Shown here: positions 10,828 to 22,628 of the stretch, piece after piece | Numbering within the stretch: the first letter of the stretch is position 1 | Layout: every line of letters starts with the position of its first letter | Source of the DNA: Nannochloropsis oceanica | Lineage: Eukaryota; Sar; Eustigmatophyceae; Eustigmatales; Monodopsidaceae | DNA: 64,000 nt | Reading direction: 5' to 3' | Assembly (NCBI GenBank): GCA_004519485.1 | Contig: CP038115.1 | Span: 620,001 to 684,000 of the forward strand | Made by a program: the position numbers and the translations under genes | Notes under the pieces: model-generated | Seen by the model: the letters and a program-made list of their open reading frames with translations, nothing else | What the model was told of the DNA's origin: nothing | Databases searched by the model: none

Positions 10828-12611
10828 ACGTCTTCATCTTGGCTATCGCACTTCCGGGTTCGATGCAGGGATGAAGAGGGAAAGAGAGGAAGGGGCGAGG
10901 GAGCGGAAGGTGGCTTGTTTCATAGATGGTGGGTTGTCAGTCTACTTCCACCGCCGTGCGGTATCCCCGCACTTTTTCCTTGCTCTTTGCTCTCTCTCCT
11001 CTCTTCTCCCTTGGGGTGGGAAGCTGAGCCGACTGAGGCTGTTGCGAGAGTACGGATGACGGGTCTATCGTGAGTGTTTTTATATGTCGGGCTACAAACT
11101 GATCGTGATTGGCAAGGGAGGGAGGGAGGGAGGGAGGGAGGGAGGGAGGGAGGGAGGGAGGGAGGGAGGGAGGGAGGGAGGGAAGAAGAATGGAAAGCCG
11201 GCTCTGTGGAGTGGACCTGCAGCTAGGGCACGAAGAGAAGTAAAGTAAACATAAAAAAGCAATTGTTCAAAGGTCGAAGAAAGGAAGAGAGAGCTACCAA
11301 AAGGAGTAAACGGGAGGGAGTTAAGGGAAATAATGATAAAGAATAAGGGGTTTAACGAATAAAAGGGTTTCAATGGAAAAGAGACTTCTCTTGAAGACGT
11401 AAGAAGTAATGTGGACGGAAGGAGGTTGAGGACGAAGGAGGGGGGCGCCAATCTGGTCACTCCTCTTCCGCTCGGGTTCAGTTCGAGAGTGTTTTACATG
11501 ACGAGGAGAAAGGGAACGAGAATTGGACGAGGACGGAGGAAAGATGTGTGACTTTCTATTTATTTGGAGATCACAACGAGGCAACCGATGTGCTGTGGCG
11601 TTGGGGCGGCAATGCCCTACGCTTGGCACGTCGGGAAAGTGCCAGGGATGAGGACACGTACAAGATCAAAGAACAATTTTTATATGGGATAACTTGAATG
11701 AAACAGTTGAAATTACTTTATTTTATTTTTTTTGTAAATCTTCATGTCTTTGTTAAAGCGGCGATAGGATTAGATAGATTTGTAGCATAAGGCTGGATGA
11801 GTCCATGTGTGGTTTACCATTGCATCACCATCGCTGCATTTGGTTGGAAGCCAGCTCTGCTTAATCCTGTGGGTGCTGCCATAAGTTTGTAAAACTATCA
11901 TCGACGACGATAACAAAGGCCGGGAGACACACGAAAGGCGACACCACCCACGACTGTCATTACCACTTTATGGGAAATAAGGACGGAAAAAGGAAGGCAT
12001 ACTAATAGCATGGAAATATTTTATATTGGCTAATTTTTATGTATTTTCATACGTAAGGAATAGTATAAGTGAGATTGGAGGCATTTTCAGAAGAACGGGG
12101 ACTGATGGAATACTGAACATCGATTACTTCTCTGGAGGACGACGGAAATTCTTGTCTTGAGCCGCACACAAGGGCAGGAATGAATCACGGGATTGAGCAC
12201 CATGCTTCGACAAGCGACAAGGCCCAGAGGCCCCCCCCTCCCCCCCCCTATATCTGGGCAAATTCAGCCTCATAACTCATTATACAGAGCGATATGATCG
12301 GTGTACTCATAATACCCTATAATCATCGAACACAGAACTATAGAAAAATTAAATGAACAAGTTAAGTCACGGCGCACCAACCCGGAAGACTTTTCATGAA
12401 GGCCGCACGCAAACACATTATTATTCTCAAGCCACAGAGACGACTCCCACCACAAGGCTTCACCAGTACCAGCAGAAGCACCTGCAGTAGCTATCGAAAG
12501 CTCTCATCCGGGCTTCGTGCCGCACAGACTTCGCCAACACTTGCTTTATTTTCTCTTTCTCCTCCCCCCTTACTCCCCCTTTCACAACACTACCTACAGA
12601 GGCAGTGTCCA
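10828..12611. other. Intergenic region with long (GGGA)n tract
   Basis: Holds the 3' UTR of the W/N-rich gene and the upstream region of the TFIIE beta gene. A pure (GGGA)n run lies at about 11115-11182. No supported gene on either strand. An open frame runs in phase from 12396 into the TFIIE beta start, so an upstream ATG at 12396 is possible but less likely than 12612. Confidence 0.5.
11115..11182. repeat. (GGGA)n microsatellite
   Basis: About 17 uninterrupted GGGA units, outside any gene. It can form G-quadruplexes on the + strand. Confidence 0.95.
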
Positions 12612-15600
12612 ATGGCGGACCCGCGGGAAAAGATCTCGTATGGCTTCCAGTTCCTCTCTCAGGTCGAGGAAAAGGGCCCAGGCAAGGTAGCAGGTGGAGC
12701 AGGAGGTGCCGGCGTACAAGGTCAACAACAACAGCAGCAGCAGCAGCAGCAAGCACCCTCTCCCCCTGTGCCTCGACGAACGGCGACAGAAATTCTAGCA
12801 GCGAAGTATGTACAGGGTAGTTAGATGGAGGAGGAGAGGATATAGGTAGATTGAGAGAGGCTTGCCTGTACCCATGAGTCCTATTATCGCGTGCGTCTTA
12901 TCGCTTACCAACACATCCCTTCCTCCCTGCCCTTCCTCCCTCCCTCCAACCCCGCTTCCATCGTTCCACTCCTTTTTTCAACTTCCTCGACGAAGAATTG
13001 ACCCCCGTCGCAACCGTCCGAACACAGACAAGCTGTTCGACGTGGTCAATTTTCTGCAGCGCGTGCCCGAGCATCGACCGGTGTGCGAGGCGGGGAGAGG
13101 GAGGGGGAGGGAGAGAGGGAAAGAGGGCAAGTAGAGGCAGGGCGGGTGGAGTGTAAATGTTTGCCTCTGCAGTCCATTTCGACCGCAGCGTGCCGAGAGA
13201 GGGGAGAGGAATTTACGATTCCCATCTGATTATATTCCCCTCCTCTCCCTCCGTTCCTCCCTCCGTCCCTACCTCCCCCCCTCCCAGGTGTCGGCAGACG
13301 AGCTCCTGAAGGAAATTGGCGTCGACCTGCGGCCAGACGGAGGGCTGGACACAGGCGTGAATGAACTGCTGGAAGGCCATCCCAAGGTAACGAGGGAGGA
13401 AGGGAGGGAGGAGGGGGGGAGAGGATGAACCCTAGAAAGTTTCGAGGAAAACAAAGGCCGCGCAAACGCTTTTCTTTTTCTCTTCTCCTCTTTCCCTCCC
13501 TCCTTCCCTTTCTAGGTCCGCGTGGTTCCCGATAGGCCGGGGTGGTTTCAGTATCAAGCCAAGTACGAGATCAAGAACCGAGGACAGCTCCTTGCCTGGC
13601 TCACGCGTTACAACCAGGTACCTCCCTCCCTCCCTCCCTCCCTCCCTCCCTCTCTCCCTCCCTCCCTCCCTCCGGCTGGGCCTCCCTCTCTTCCTTTGGG
13701 CCTTCTTGAAGTACATCATTCATGACCGAAACGATTCTTCTCCTGACCCCTCCCTCCCTCCCTCCCTTTCTCCCTCCCTCTCACCCTCAGGGCCTTGCCG
13801 AGGCTGATGTGAAAGATACCTACCTCGGCGTCACACACGACCTACGAGAGATGGTGCGAGCCGGAGAGGTGATAGCAGTGAAGGTATGTACGTTCCTTGC
13901 CCTCCCTCCCTCCCTCCTTCCCTCCCTTCCTACCTCCCATCGTCTGTTGCTTTTTCACTTTCCCTCTCTCCTACCCTCCCTCCCCCCTTCCCTCCTTTCG
14001 ACGCCCCTCTCACGAATGGCACCCCTTCAAGGCCCTCAGGGCATGCGATGTTCATTATCCCTCCCTCCCTCCCTCCCCAGGATGACGGTGGTCGCCCCGT
14101 CTACTTCCCTCGAGGGAGGCCTTTCCTCGTGTCTCTCTCCGGCGTCGGGCAAAGGCTGCGGCGGGTGGAGGGGGAGGACGGAAGCGGGCAGGTCAGCACT
14201 ACCAAGGGTAAGGAGGGAGGGAGGGAGGGAGGGAGAGAGGGAGGGAGGGAGGGAGGGAGGGAATGCAAGTGGCTGCGTGGCCGACCCAGGATCTACTCAC
14301 TCACTCACCCACACACTCACTCACTTACTCACTTACTCACGTATCGACAGACTTACGGTGTGAGATCCGATGAGGAGAGTCACGCTCCAACTCACTCACT
14401 TACTCACTCACACACGTACATACAGACTTACGGTGTGAGATCCGACGAGGAGAGTCACGCTCCAACTCACTCACTTACTCACTCACACACGTACATACAG
14501 ACTTACGGTGTGAGATCCGACGAGGAGAGTCACGCTCCAACTCACTCACTTACTCACTCACACACGTACACACAGACTTACGGTGTGAGATCCGACGAGG
14601 GGAGGGAGTGCGCGTGGCCGGGGAGTGGTTTCGGGTCAACACCCTCGAAAGCCGGTAAGCCCTCCCTCCCTCCCTCCCTCCCTCCCTCCCTCTCCTCCTT
14701 TCCACTCCTCGTTGACTGATCCTCTCCCTGCGGTTACCCGTCCTGTTCCCTTCCCTCCTCTACGCTCCCAAATACGACGCCTGGAAGCTGGTCATCCTCT
14801 CTACTTATCTTTTTTCATTCCTCCCTCCCCCCCCCCCTCCCTCCCTCCCTCCCTCTCCCAGCAAGGTGCAGCGCCTGCGGGCGGAGCCCCCTCTTTCGAT
14901 TTCTTCGGGAGCCGGTCGTCGCAAATGGCCACCACCCGATTACACGGTAGGTAGGTAGGTAGGGAGGGAGGGAGGGAGGGAGTTAAGATGAAGAATCTGT
15001 GCGGGGGGAAAGGAAGAATGACATGACATGAAGAGAAAGAAGAGAAGATGGAGAAGAGGGAGAAAGAAGAGGAGGAAGAAGAATGGGAGGGGGAATAGAG
15101 GGCAGTAGAGGAGGCAAGTTGGTTTTGTTCGAAGGCCTTTCTGTCTTTCCCAGCGTGTCGGTCATGTGCATCATTTGTTGATGACAACCTATTCACGTAT
15201 CCTACCCGGAACCCGGAAGGAGGAGAGAGTTGGCTACAAAGAGCCTTTCTCCCTGCAGGACGGCCTGCCCCTCGACCACGCCCCCCGCATGAGGCACGAG
15301 CAGCAACACGGGCGGGAGGAGGGCAAGAACGAGGACGACGGACAGGGTGCGTGTGCTAGCCTATCTGTGCGCGAGTGTGTTTGACTGCCCCTCCCCTTCA
15401 TCTCGGCCGATCTCTCTTCCTCCCCTTCATTATTCGACCAGGGACTCGACGAGCTCTTAAGGAACCGTCTCCTTCTGCCCTCACCCACAATTTCCTCCCC
15501 CCTCTTTCCCTTTCTCCCTCCCTCCCTCCCTCCCTCCCTCCCTCCCTCCCTCCCTCCCTCCCTCCAGCCCTGCCCCTGGTCCGACACGGGTGCACCGTCG

Positions 15601-16260
15601 ACGTGCGGGACTTGCTCTGGGCTGCGACGAGGCAACACGTCCCCACCGACGAGAAGGAGCTTCGAGCCCGCTTGCAGGAGGCGGCCTTGGGAGTAAGAGG
15701 GGAGGGAGGAAAAGGAGGCGGGAGCGAGGGGTAATAGAAAGTGGGCGAGGTACTCGCAGGACAAACCGTTCGATTCGAAAAACAGTATTTGCAAGTCAGG
15801 CTCACGTGCTTGCTGTTCCGTCCGTCTCTTCCCCCCCTCCCTCCCTCCCTCTTTCCCTCCCTCCCATTAGGCTCACCACGCCGGTCCTCGTCGGCCAAAA
15901 ATGAGTGCCGCTACCCTCAAGAGCCAGGCCAACAAGAGGAAAAAACAAGTGCGTTAATGCCTGGTGGTAGATGCGCAGATCTACCATTTCCCTCTCTTTT
16001 CCAAACTCTTTTACTTATCACTTCGGCAACCAGGAAGAGAGGACGATAAGAATCTGGTTGCGTGTTCATGGATACCCCCCTTCTCTCATCTACCCCTCCA
16101 CTTCCTTCCCTCCCTCCATCCCTTCCTTCTTCCCTCCCTCCAACCCTCCCTCCACCTCCCTCTTCAGGACAAGGAGGCGGCGTGGCGGGACGACATCCGA
16201 GCCAAGGCCGCGGCCATTCAAGCCATGCAGCAACAGGCCAAGAAGAAGATCAAAAAGTAG
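12612..16260 (+). CDS. Transcription initiation factor IIE, beta subunit
   Basis: General RNA polymerase II factor that pairs with TFIIE alpha and recruits TFIIH. Exons 12612-12805, 12996-13080, 13288-13386, 13516-13617, 13791-13883, 14081-14207, 14576-14654, 14862-14946, 15259-15346, 15568-15692, 15871-15948, 16168-16260; 415 residues. After a Gln-rich leader comes the winged-helix core: LFDVVNFLQR, then ELLEGHPKVRVV and FQYQAKYEIKNRGQLLAWL (human-type NNPKIEV and KYNLKDKKALL), then VIAVKDDGGRPVYF. The C-terminus has DLLWAATRQHVPTDEKEL, matching the LWRSVTVDSMDEEKI region, and a Lys-rich tail. The acceptor of exon 7 lies in a 75-bp tandem repeat, so its choice is not fixed. Exon 9 could instead start at 15155, which stays open in frame. 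Confidence 0.88.
14351..14600 (+). repeat. 75-bp tandem repeat carrying a duplicated 3' splice site
   Basis: The 3' splice site plus first 18-25 bases of exon 7 of the TFIIE beta gene occur at 14351, 14426, 14501 and 14576, spaced exactly 75 bp, with ACTCACTC-type filler between. The last copy runs into the real exon. Confidence 0.9.
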
Positions 16261-17201
16261 GAATGGGGTGGAGCACGAGGGAGGAAAGTAGGAACAGAGG
16301 GAGGGAGGAAAGGAAGGAGGGGGTTGAAATCGTGTTGCAGTAGCCTGGTTAGGCACAGCAAAGGTCGAAAATAAAGATGGGAGAGGACCATGTAGTGTAA
16401 ATATGATAGCCAGGACGCATATGAAGGTCATGTTTATGTCATGTACCACATAAGAGACGAAGAAAAAGTAAAAAGACAAACGATGCGGATGCTATTTGCT
16501 ACCTCACTTTTACGTTTAAATTCAAAAAACCGGCAGCCACTTTGTCAAGGTGGGGGTAGGGGGCTTAGGCCGCAGGACTTTTCAACTCCTACAGCTTCCT
16601 TTCATACCGACATGTGCATATGTACCAATTCTCTTCTTTCCGTTTATGCCCGAATACTTGCCCAATCTGATAGCTTGCGTGTTTCTGGCGTAGCCATCTC
16701 TCCCCTCAAAAAACGCTTGAAGATGACGTGAAGCCGTGAGTCCTCTCTTCCCCCTCTCTCTGCTGCCTGTCGCTGCGCCCTTTTCGACATGTCGCGCCTC
16801 TTCTCTTGCCTTTTTTGCCGATCGTCCATGATATGCAGTTAAAATTGGTGGGCTTATTCGGGTGAATGCTACGGTATCATTTTGTCACCATCATGCGTAA
16901 ATTAGTGCCCTGACTATGCATTTCTACGGCCCCACCACCCCACGTGCTGCTGCCTTCCCCCATCCCTCTTGACGAACTCCATCTCTCGTGGCCAATTTAC
17001 GCACTTTGCCTCAAAGTCCCCAGCTTTACTCCCCTTCTTTCCCTTTCTGGGCTCCCACCTTAATAATACGAATGCTTGTCTGCACAATTAAGACATGGTC
17101 AAATTTTAGACAGTCATACTGACGACATCCCTCGCTCCTCACGTGCGACAGATCAGGCACGCAGCGAGCCTTAGGGACTCGCCACTCTGTCTTGCGCGAC
17201 C
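16261..17201. other. Intergenic; TFIIE beta 3' UTR and upstream region of next gene
   Basis: A possible polyadenylation signal AATAAA lies at 16370-16375, about 110 bp after the TFIIE beta stop. No gene seen in the rest. Confidence 0.5.
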
Positions 17202-20200
17202 ATGCCTTCTCTTTCCAGGTAAGCTCATTCACACGAGACAGTCAGCTATATATGTGTCTTGCCATGCAAGCTTCCAGAGCTGCGCCTCTATCTCTCCTCC
17301 ATTCGACTGCTGCACCAAACTTATACCAAATCTCCCCCCCCCACACCTCCCTCTATTTCTCCTACATTGTCGCAAATAGCTACCGAAAGCTGGCAGGTAT
17401 CTTCGCGCTACTCGTACTATCCCTCGCCAGCGTTGGGACCCGGGCAATCGAAGTCGCGAGCTCCCCCGAGGAGATGGGTATGTAATGCTTCCTCCCACAG
17501 TGTCCTCATTACCTCCTTCCCTCCCTCCTTCCTTCCTTGAGACACGCTCTCCTAACACACTCACCCCTTGCTCCTCGACTGGTTTCTCCACCTCTTTTAC
17601 TGCGAGCACGCGGCAATACACAGATTTCCTAAACATGATACTAGCCCACCCGCTTTTCCATTCCACCCTCCTTAACTCCCTCCCTCCCTCCCTCCCTCCC
17701 GCCCTCCCTCCCCTAGGCATGGCCACCTGGCGTCTCGACCAAATCACGCAGGATTTGCAGAAACTCGTTCATGATGATATAGTCCCTGGAGCCGCTTTCA
17801 TAGTCTTGCGTGGAGGAAAGTACGTGTACCACGGCGAGGTACGAATAGATAGCTAGGAGGGAGGAAGGGAGGGAGCGAGTGTGGGAGGTAGGGATGAAGA
17901 GGTGCACGAGCCCTTTTGTAAAATGTAGATCTACCAAATTCTTCAATTTAGTCAATCTCTCCTCCCTTCTCTCCCTCCTTCCCTCGCTCCCAGGTGGGCT
18001 ACTCCGACAAGGAGACCATGACGGGCTTCCGAACTAACAGCATTTGCCGCCTCCTCTCCATGAGCAAGCCCGTGGCGGCCGTCGCCATCATGAAGCTGAT
18101 CGAGGACGGCAAGTTGGCGATGGATGACCCCCTCTCCAAATACTTGCCCGAGTGGAAAGGTGGGGAGGGAGGGAGGGAGGGAGGGAGGGAGGGAGGGAGG
18201 GAGGGAGGGCACGCGGGGGAGGGCACGGGGGGGGGGCACGGGGGGATGCAGCACACAGCTCACGATCCTTCCCTCCTTCTACCCTTCCTCCCCTCCCTAG
18301 ACATGCGCGTAGTGAACCCCAACAAAGGCTATGATGGGTGGAACGCCGACGGCACCCCCTACTCGGAGCCCGCCCACCGACAAATCACGATCTTCGATCT
18401 CTTGACACACACCTCGGGCATGTCCTATGGCTATGGATTTGGTAACCTCGGAGGGATGGAGGGACGGAGGGAAGGAGGGACGGAGGCAAGAAAGGGAAGG
18501 ATGGGGTGTCTCGGTGGTGGCAATGGAAGAGGTCTCACCTCCCTCCCTCCCTCCCTCCCTCCCTCCCTCCCTCCGTCATGTGCAGGCAACGCCTCGATGG
18601 TGGACTCGCTGTACCCCGCGAACTGGCGCGTGCCCATGATGAGAATGGACGAGTTTTCGCGCACTATTGCCAAGGTAGGGAGGAGAGGGAGGGAGGGAGG
18701 GAGGGGGGGAGGGAGGGAGGGAGGGAGGGCAAGCATTGAACACAAACCACTCACATGTCTCCCTCTCCCCCTTCCCCCCCCCCTTCCTCCTTCCCTCCCT
18801 CTCTCAAGGTGCCCCTCCTGTTCGAGCCCGGGGAGCGATGGCGCTATTCGTACTCTTACGACGTGCTGGGGGTGGTGCTGATGAAGGTGAGGAGGGAGGG
18901 AGGGAGGGAGGGAGGGAGGGAGGGAGGGAGGGAGGGAGGGAGGTCACGACCGAGAATATGTACTGTGACTTCTATGGCTTCATCTGGGAGCCATGGCCAA
19001 GCGTGTGAGGAGAGAGGTAGTTGGGCGCGAGGAGAGAGCAGGTGCTAAGGCGGTGAACGGCGAGACCGAAAGGACGGTAGTGAGTGAAATCTGGAACTTC
19101 ACGCTGTTTCTCGCGCCCATCACCCACTTCCCCTCCCTCCCTCCGCCCCCTAGGTCACTGGCATCTCCCCCGATGTTTGGATGCATGACAATATCTTCAA
19201 GCCCCTGGGGATGGTCGACACCGCCTTTTCAGTGCCCATGTCCAAGATCAACCGCTACAGGTAGCCCACCCTCCACCCCTCCCTCCCTCCCTCCTTCCTT
19301 CCCTTCCTTTCTTCCGCTGGGCGTGAATGGCTGTGAAAGAGAGTCCACTTTCCATTACATTATTTCTTACGGATCCCACCTTCCTCCTTCCCTTGACGTC
19401 TCCCTCCCTCCCTCCCTCCCTCCCTCCCTTCCTCCCTCCCCTCAGCACCTCCTACTCGGCCATGTCCAACGGCCGCCTGCAGTTCATTTTCAGGCCCCGC
19501 TTGGACTACGTATCCTACGGACCTCCCAACTTCAAGAGCCTCGGCGGCGGCATCGTCAGCACGGCCAAGGCGCGTCCCTTCCCTCCCTCCCTCCCTCCCT
19601 CCCTCCCTCCCTCCCTCTTTCCCGTCTTTCCTCGCTTCCGTTTCGATCTACCTGTTTGTCATCAGAACGCGGGCGGGTGGGCGCATCACACATATATCTC
19701 ACACGCATATCGCACACACTAATCACGCACATATGACACACACATATTTCACACAGATATTTCATACTAATTACGCACATATGACACTCATATCTCACAC
19801 ACATATTACACACAAATCAAATCACTTTCTCATCACATCCCTATAGGACTTTGCTCGCTTCGGACAGATGCTCTTGAACGGTAAGAAGGGAGGGAGGGAG
19901 GAAGGGGAAGGGCGAGGGAGGGAAGGACGGGAAGGAGGGTGTTTGGGCAACGTACATCCTCAAATTCTCCCTCCCTCCCTCCCTCCCTCCCTCCCTCCCT
20001 CCAGGCGGCACCCTGGATGGGGTCACCATCCTCTCCTCCGAGTCCGTCGACACCATGTGGCGCAACTACCTGCCTGCCTCCCACCTACCCATGGACCTCA
20101 ACGGCTGGGCAAGCGACGTCAACACCGGTACCTCCCTCCCTCCCTCCCTCCCTCCCTCCCTCTCTCCCTCATTCCTTCTTACTTCATTTCCTCTCCCTTC

Positions 20201-21217
20201 CACTCGCGCTTCCTCCTCCCTCCCATCCGCCATTCATCCCGTGCTTTCCCTCCCTCCCTCCCTCCCTCCCTCCCTCCCTCCCTTCCTTCCTAGGCTACGG
20301 CTTGGGCTTTACCATTGCCGTCAATCACCCGGTGCTAGAAATTGAGAATTGGGATGAATACAAAGGTAGGCCCTCCCTCCCTCCCTCCCTCCCCCCTTCC
20401 ACCGATCCGTGGGCCGCCGTCAAGTAAAGCGATGAAGCTGAATCTGACACCGCCACATCTCCCTCCCTCCCTCCCTCCCTCCCTCCCTCCCTCCCTCCCC
20501 TTCCACCAGGCGACAAGCGCACGGGCTCTATCGGGTGGGGCGGCGGCGCGCAGACAAATTTCGCTCTGAACGCCAACGACGACACGGTCATCATCTACAT
20601 GTCTCAGAAGATCGGTGGGCCTGATATCGCCTTTCAGGGGGCTGTCGTCAAGGTACGTACACTTCCCTCCCTCCCTCCCTCCCTCCCTCCCTCCCTCCCT
20701 TCTTCCCTCCCTTCTTTCCTTGTTCCCACCTTTTCACGGTTGATGTTAATAATAAAGAACTTAGGAATCCCTTCTCATCCCTCCCTCCTTCCCTCCCTCC
20801 CTCCCCCCCTCCCTCCCTCCCTCCCTCCCTCCCTCCCTTCCGCCAGGGCGTGAACGAGGCCATCATCGGACCGTCCCCTCGCGTGCAAGCCGGCGGCTTC
20901 TCCACCTACACGGGTACGTGCCCTCCCTCCCTCCCTTCCTCCCTCCTTTTTGTGCATTTCTTTCCTTCCTACCATCGTTCAAATATAGATAAACCCTCAG
21001 CAATGCCTCCCATTCCTCCCTCCCTCCCCCTCCCCCTCCCTTCCTCCCTCCCTCCCGCTCGCCTAACGCTGCACATCTGAATACTCCGTGGTATCCATCT
21101 CACGCCCCCTCCCTCCCTCCCCCCCTTCCATCCTCCCTCTCAGGCGTCCCCTCGGAGGAGGAGAAGACGTTCGGGAACAACGCGGCCTCCAGCCTCATGG
21201 AGGTATACTGGAATTAA
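17202..21217 (+). CDS. Secreted serine hydrolase of the class C beta-lactamase/esterase family
   Basis: Exons 17202-17218, 17380-17477, 17717-17838, 17994-18159, 18301-18441, 18586-18674, 18809-18886, 19154-19260, 19446-19569, 19847-19880, 20005-20127, 20294-20365, 20510-20652, 20847-20913, 21144-21217; 484 residues. The first two exons encode a signal peptide ending near GTRA. Catalytic S-x-x-K is SMSK (S101, K104); the Tyr motif is WRYSYSYDVLG (Y224); the third box is GWGGGAQT (about 399-406) in place of KTG, as in EstB-like carboxylesterases. DLLTHTSGM and FEPGERW are family hallmarks. The intron after 19569 has a GC donor (GCGCGT). In eukaryotes such proteins are usually esterases or transesterases rather than antibiotic-degrading enzymes; the substrate is unknown. 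Introns here are the clearest examples of the GGGA/TCCC end complementarity. Confidence 0.88.
19681..19816 (+). repeat. CACATAT-type degenerate tandem repeat in intron
   Basis: An irregular array of ACACATAT/CTCACAC units fills the GC-AG intron between exons 9 and 10 of the serine hydrolase gene. Confidence 0.8.
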
Positions 21218-22367
21218 TACCTGCGGCACGGGACCCTGATGGGAGCGAGCACAGGAGCATCAGCGAATGCAAGGGAAGGGGGGGGGCGAGCGAGGGAGGG
21301 AGGAAGGGAGGGTTGAGGGGAGGAGGGATGGCTTTGGGGATTTGTATTGTAAAGACATGGAGTGGAGGGAGGGAGGGAGGGAAGGAGGGAGGGAAGACAA
21401 GCGGGTCATTTTGATAGACCTGAGTGCAATAATCAGGGAGTCAGTGAGTCAGTCAGGGCGTCCGTGCACAGGCAGGAACAGACGTACCTCTCGTTAAATT
21501 TGAATCATTGAAATTTGACGAAATTCAAAACAAGAGTGAGAGAGAGGAAGGGAGAGAGGGAGAGAGGGGGGAAGGGAAGGGGAAGGGGAGCCAGATAAGG
21601 AGGGACACCACTAGAAAGCATTCACACACCCGAAACAGTATCCTCCCGTGCACCGCAACGGTTGCAGGGGTAACGCGAGCGGCCGAAGGATCAGAAGAAA
21701 ATAAGAACAGCACGATAACAAATGGATGCCCATCACCACTACCTCAACAGCAAAAAGTACGACAACAATCGCAGCCTCCCTCGTATTTACAACCACAACG
21801 ACCACACCACTGTCACGCTGTCATCACACTCACAATCACAACGACCACACCACTGTCACGCTGTCATCACACTCACAATCATAACGACCTCACCACTGTC
21901 ACGCTGTCATCACACTCACAATCACAACGACCACACCACTGTCACGCTGTCACCTAAGCACGCGACCCAAAAAAACACGCGGGGAAGGGAAAGGAGGAAG
22001 AGGAGGAGGAGGAGGTGACCCTTCAGCCCCTTAGCCACGGTCACACCTTTGTCAGACGACAGGCTTATTATTACGATTATAGTGCTTTCTTTCCTGCCCG
22101 ACAGAAACTCTGAGTCCCTGTACTACATCCCTTCAATCTCCTTCCCTCTCTCTCTTCCTCCCCTCCCTCCCTCCCCCCTGTGCCTTCCCTCCCTCCCTCA
22201 CTCTCCTGCCGTCCCTCCCTCGTCTTTCTCTGCTATTCACGTGCCTTGTCAGTCACTATGTGGTCCGTCAACCTTCTTCTTTCTCTCCCTCCCTCAACGC
22301 ATACCTGTCTTACTCGACGACACAGCAAAGACACGGCTCTCCCACCTACCCCTCCCGCAAGGTCCCC
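21218..22367. other. Intergenic, repeat-rich
   Basis: 3' UTR of the serine hydrolase gene, (GGGA)n and GAGA tracts, a 43-bp tandem repeat and (CCCT)n. No protein gene seen. Confidence 0.5.
21798..21956 (+). repeat. 43-bp tandem repeat, four copies
   Basis: ACGACC anchors recur at 21798, 21841, 21884 and 21927, giving a 43-bp period. Each unit contains CACTGTCACGCTGTCA. No spacers, so it is a minisatellite and not CRISPR. Confidence 0.9.
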
Positions 22368-22454
22368 CGCATCTCAGGAGGAGTCGAACCCCTGTGCCTC
22401 TCGGCACCACGTGATTTGAAGTCACGCACCCCCACCGGGGGGCATCAGTGATGC
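22368..22454 (-). tRNA. tRNA-Sec (anticodon TCA), copy 1
   Basis: Read on the minus strand: perfect 5-bp anticodon stem CGTGA/TCACG around loop CTTCAAA (anticodon TCA); a long perfect variable stem GTGCC/GGCAC; a G/C D-stem CCCCC/GGGGG with a short loop; T-loop TTCGACT on a 4-bp stem; and a 9-nt acceptor strand pair GCATCACTG/CTGAGATGC with two mismatches. The 9+4 shape, long variable arm and TCA anticodon are specific to eukaryotic selenocysteine tRNA, so this lineage should make selenoproteins. No clear T-run terminator is visible just after the 3' end. Confidence 0.9.
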
Positions 22455-22541
22455 ATCTTTTCACACACCCTCCCTCCCTCCCTACCTTCCTCCCTGCCTG
22501 CTGCACCTGCTGCGGTTGCTGCACAGGCTTCCAAGGTCCCC

Positions 22542-22628
22542 CGCATCTCAGGAGGAGTCGAACCCCTGTGCCTCTCGGCACCACGTGATTTGAAGTCACG
22601 CACCCCCACCGGGGGGCATCAGTGATGC
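22542..22628 (-). tRNA. tRNA-Sec (anticodon TCA), copy 2
   Basis: Identical in sequence to copy 1 and shifted by exactly 174 bp. Short flanks on both sides (from about 5 bases past the 3' end to about 10 bases before the 5' end) are also identical, while the spacer between is (CCCT)n plus CTGCTGC-rich sequence. Tandem duplication of a gene that is single-copy in most eukaryotes; collapse or duplication in assembly is an alternative. Confidence 0.9.

Noticed and set aside
12396-12611. Upstream in-frame start for TFIIE beta
   Set aside because: Would add 72 residues of low similarity; the ATG at 12612 follows an ACAG-type context and gives a normal-sized N-terminus. Kept only as an alternative.
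17202-21217. Reading the serine hydrolase as an antibiotic-resistance beta-lactamase
   Set aside because: It lacks a KTG box and has the GWGG form with an FEPGERWRYS motif typical of EstB-like esterases; 15 exons show it is a native eukaryotic gene.
21798-21956. Possible CRISPR-like array
   Set aside because: Units of 43 bp are directly abutting with no unique spacers, in a eukaryotic intergenic region; a plain minisatellite.
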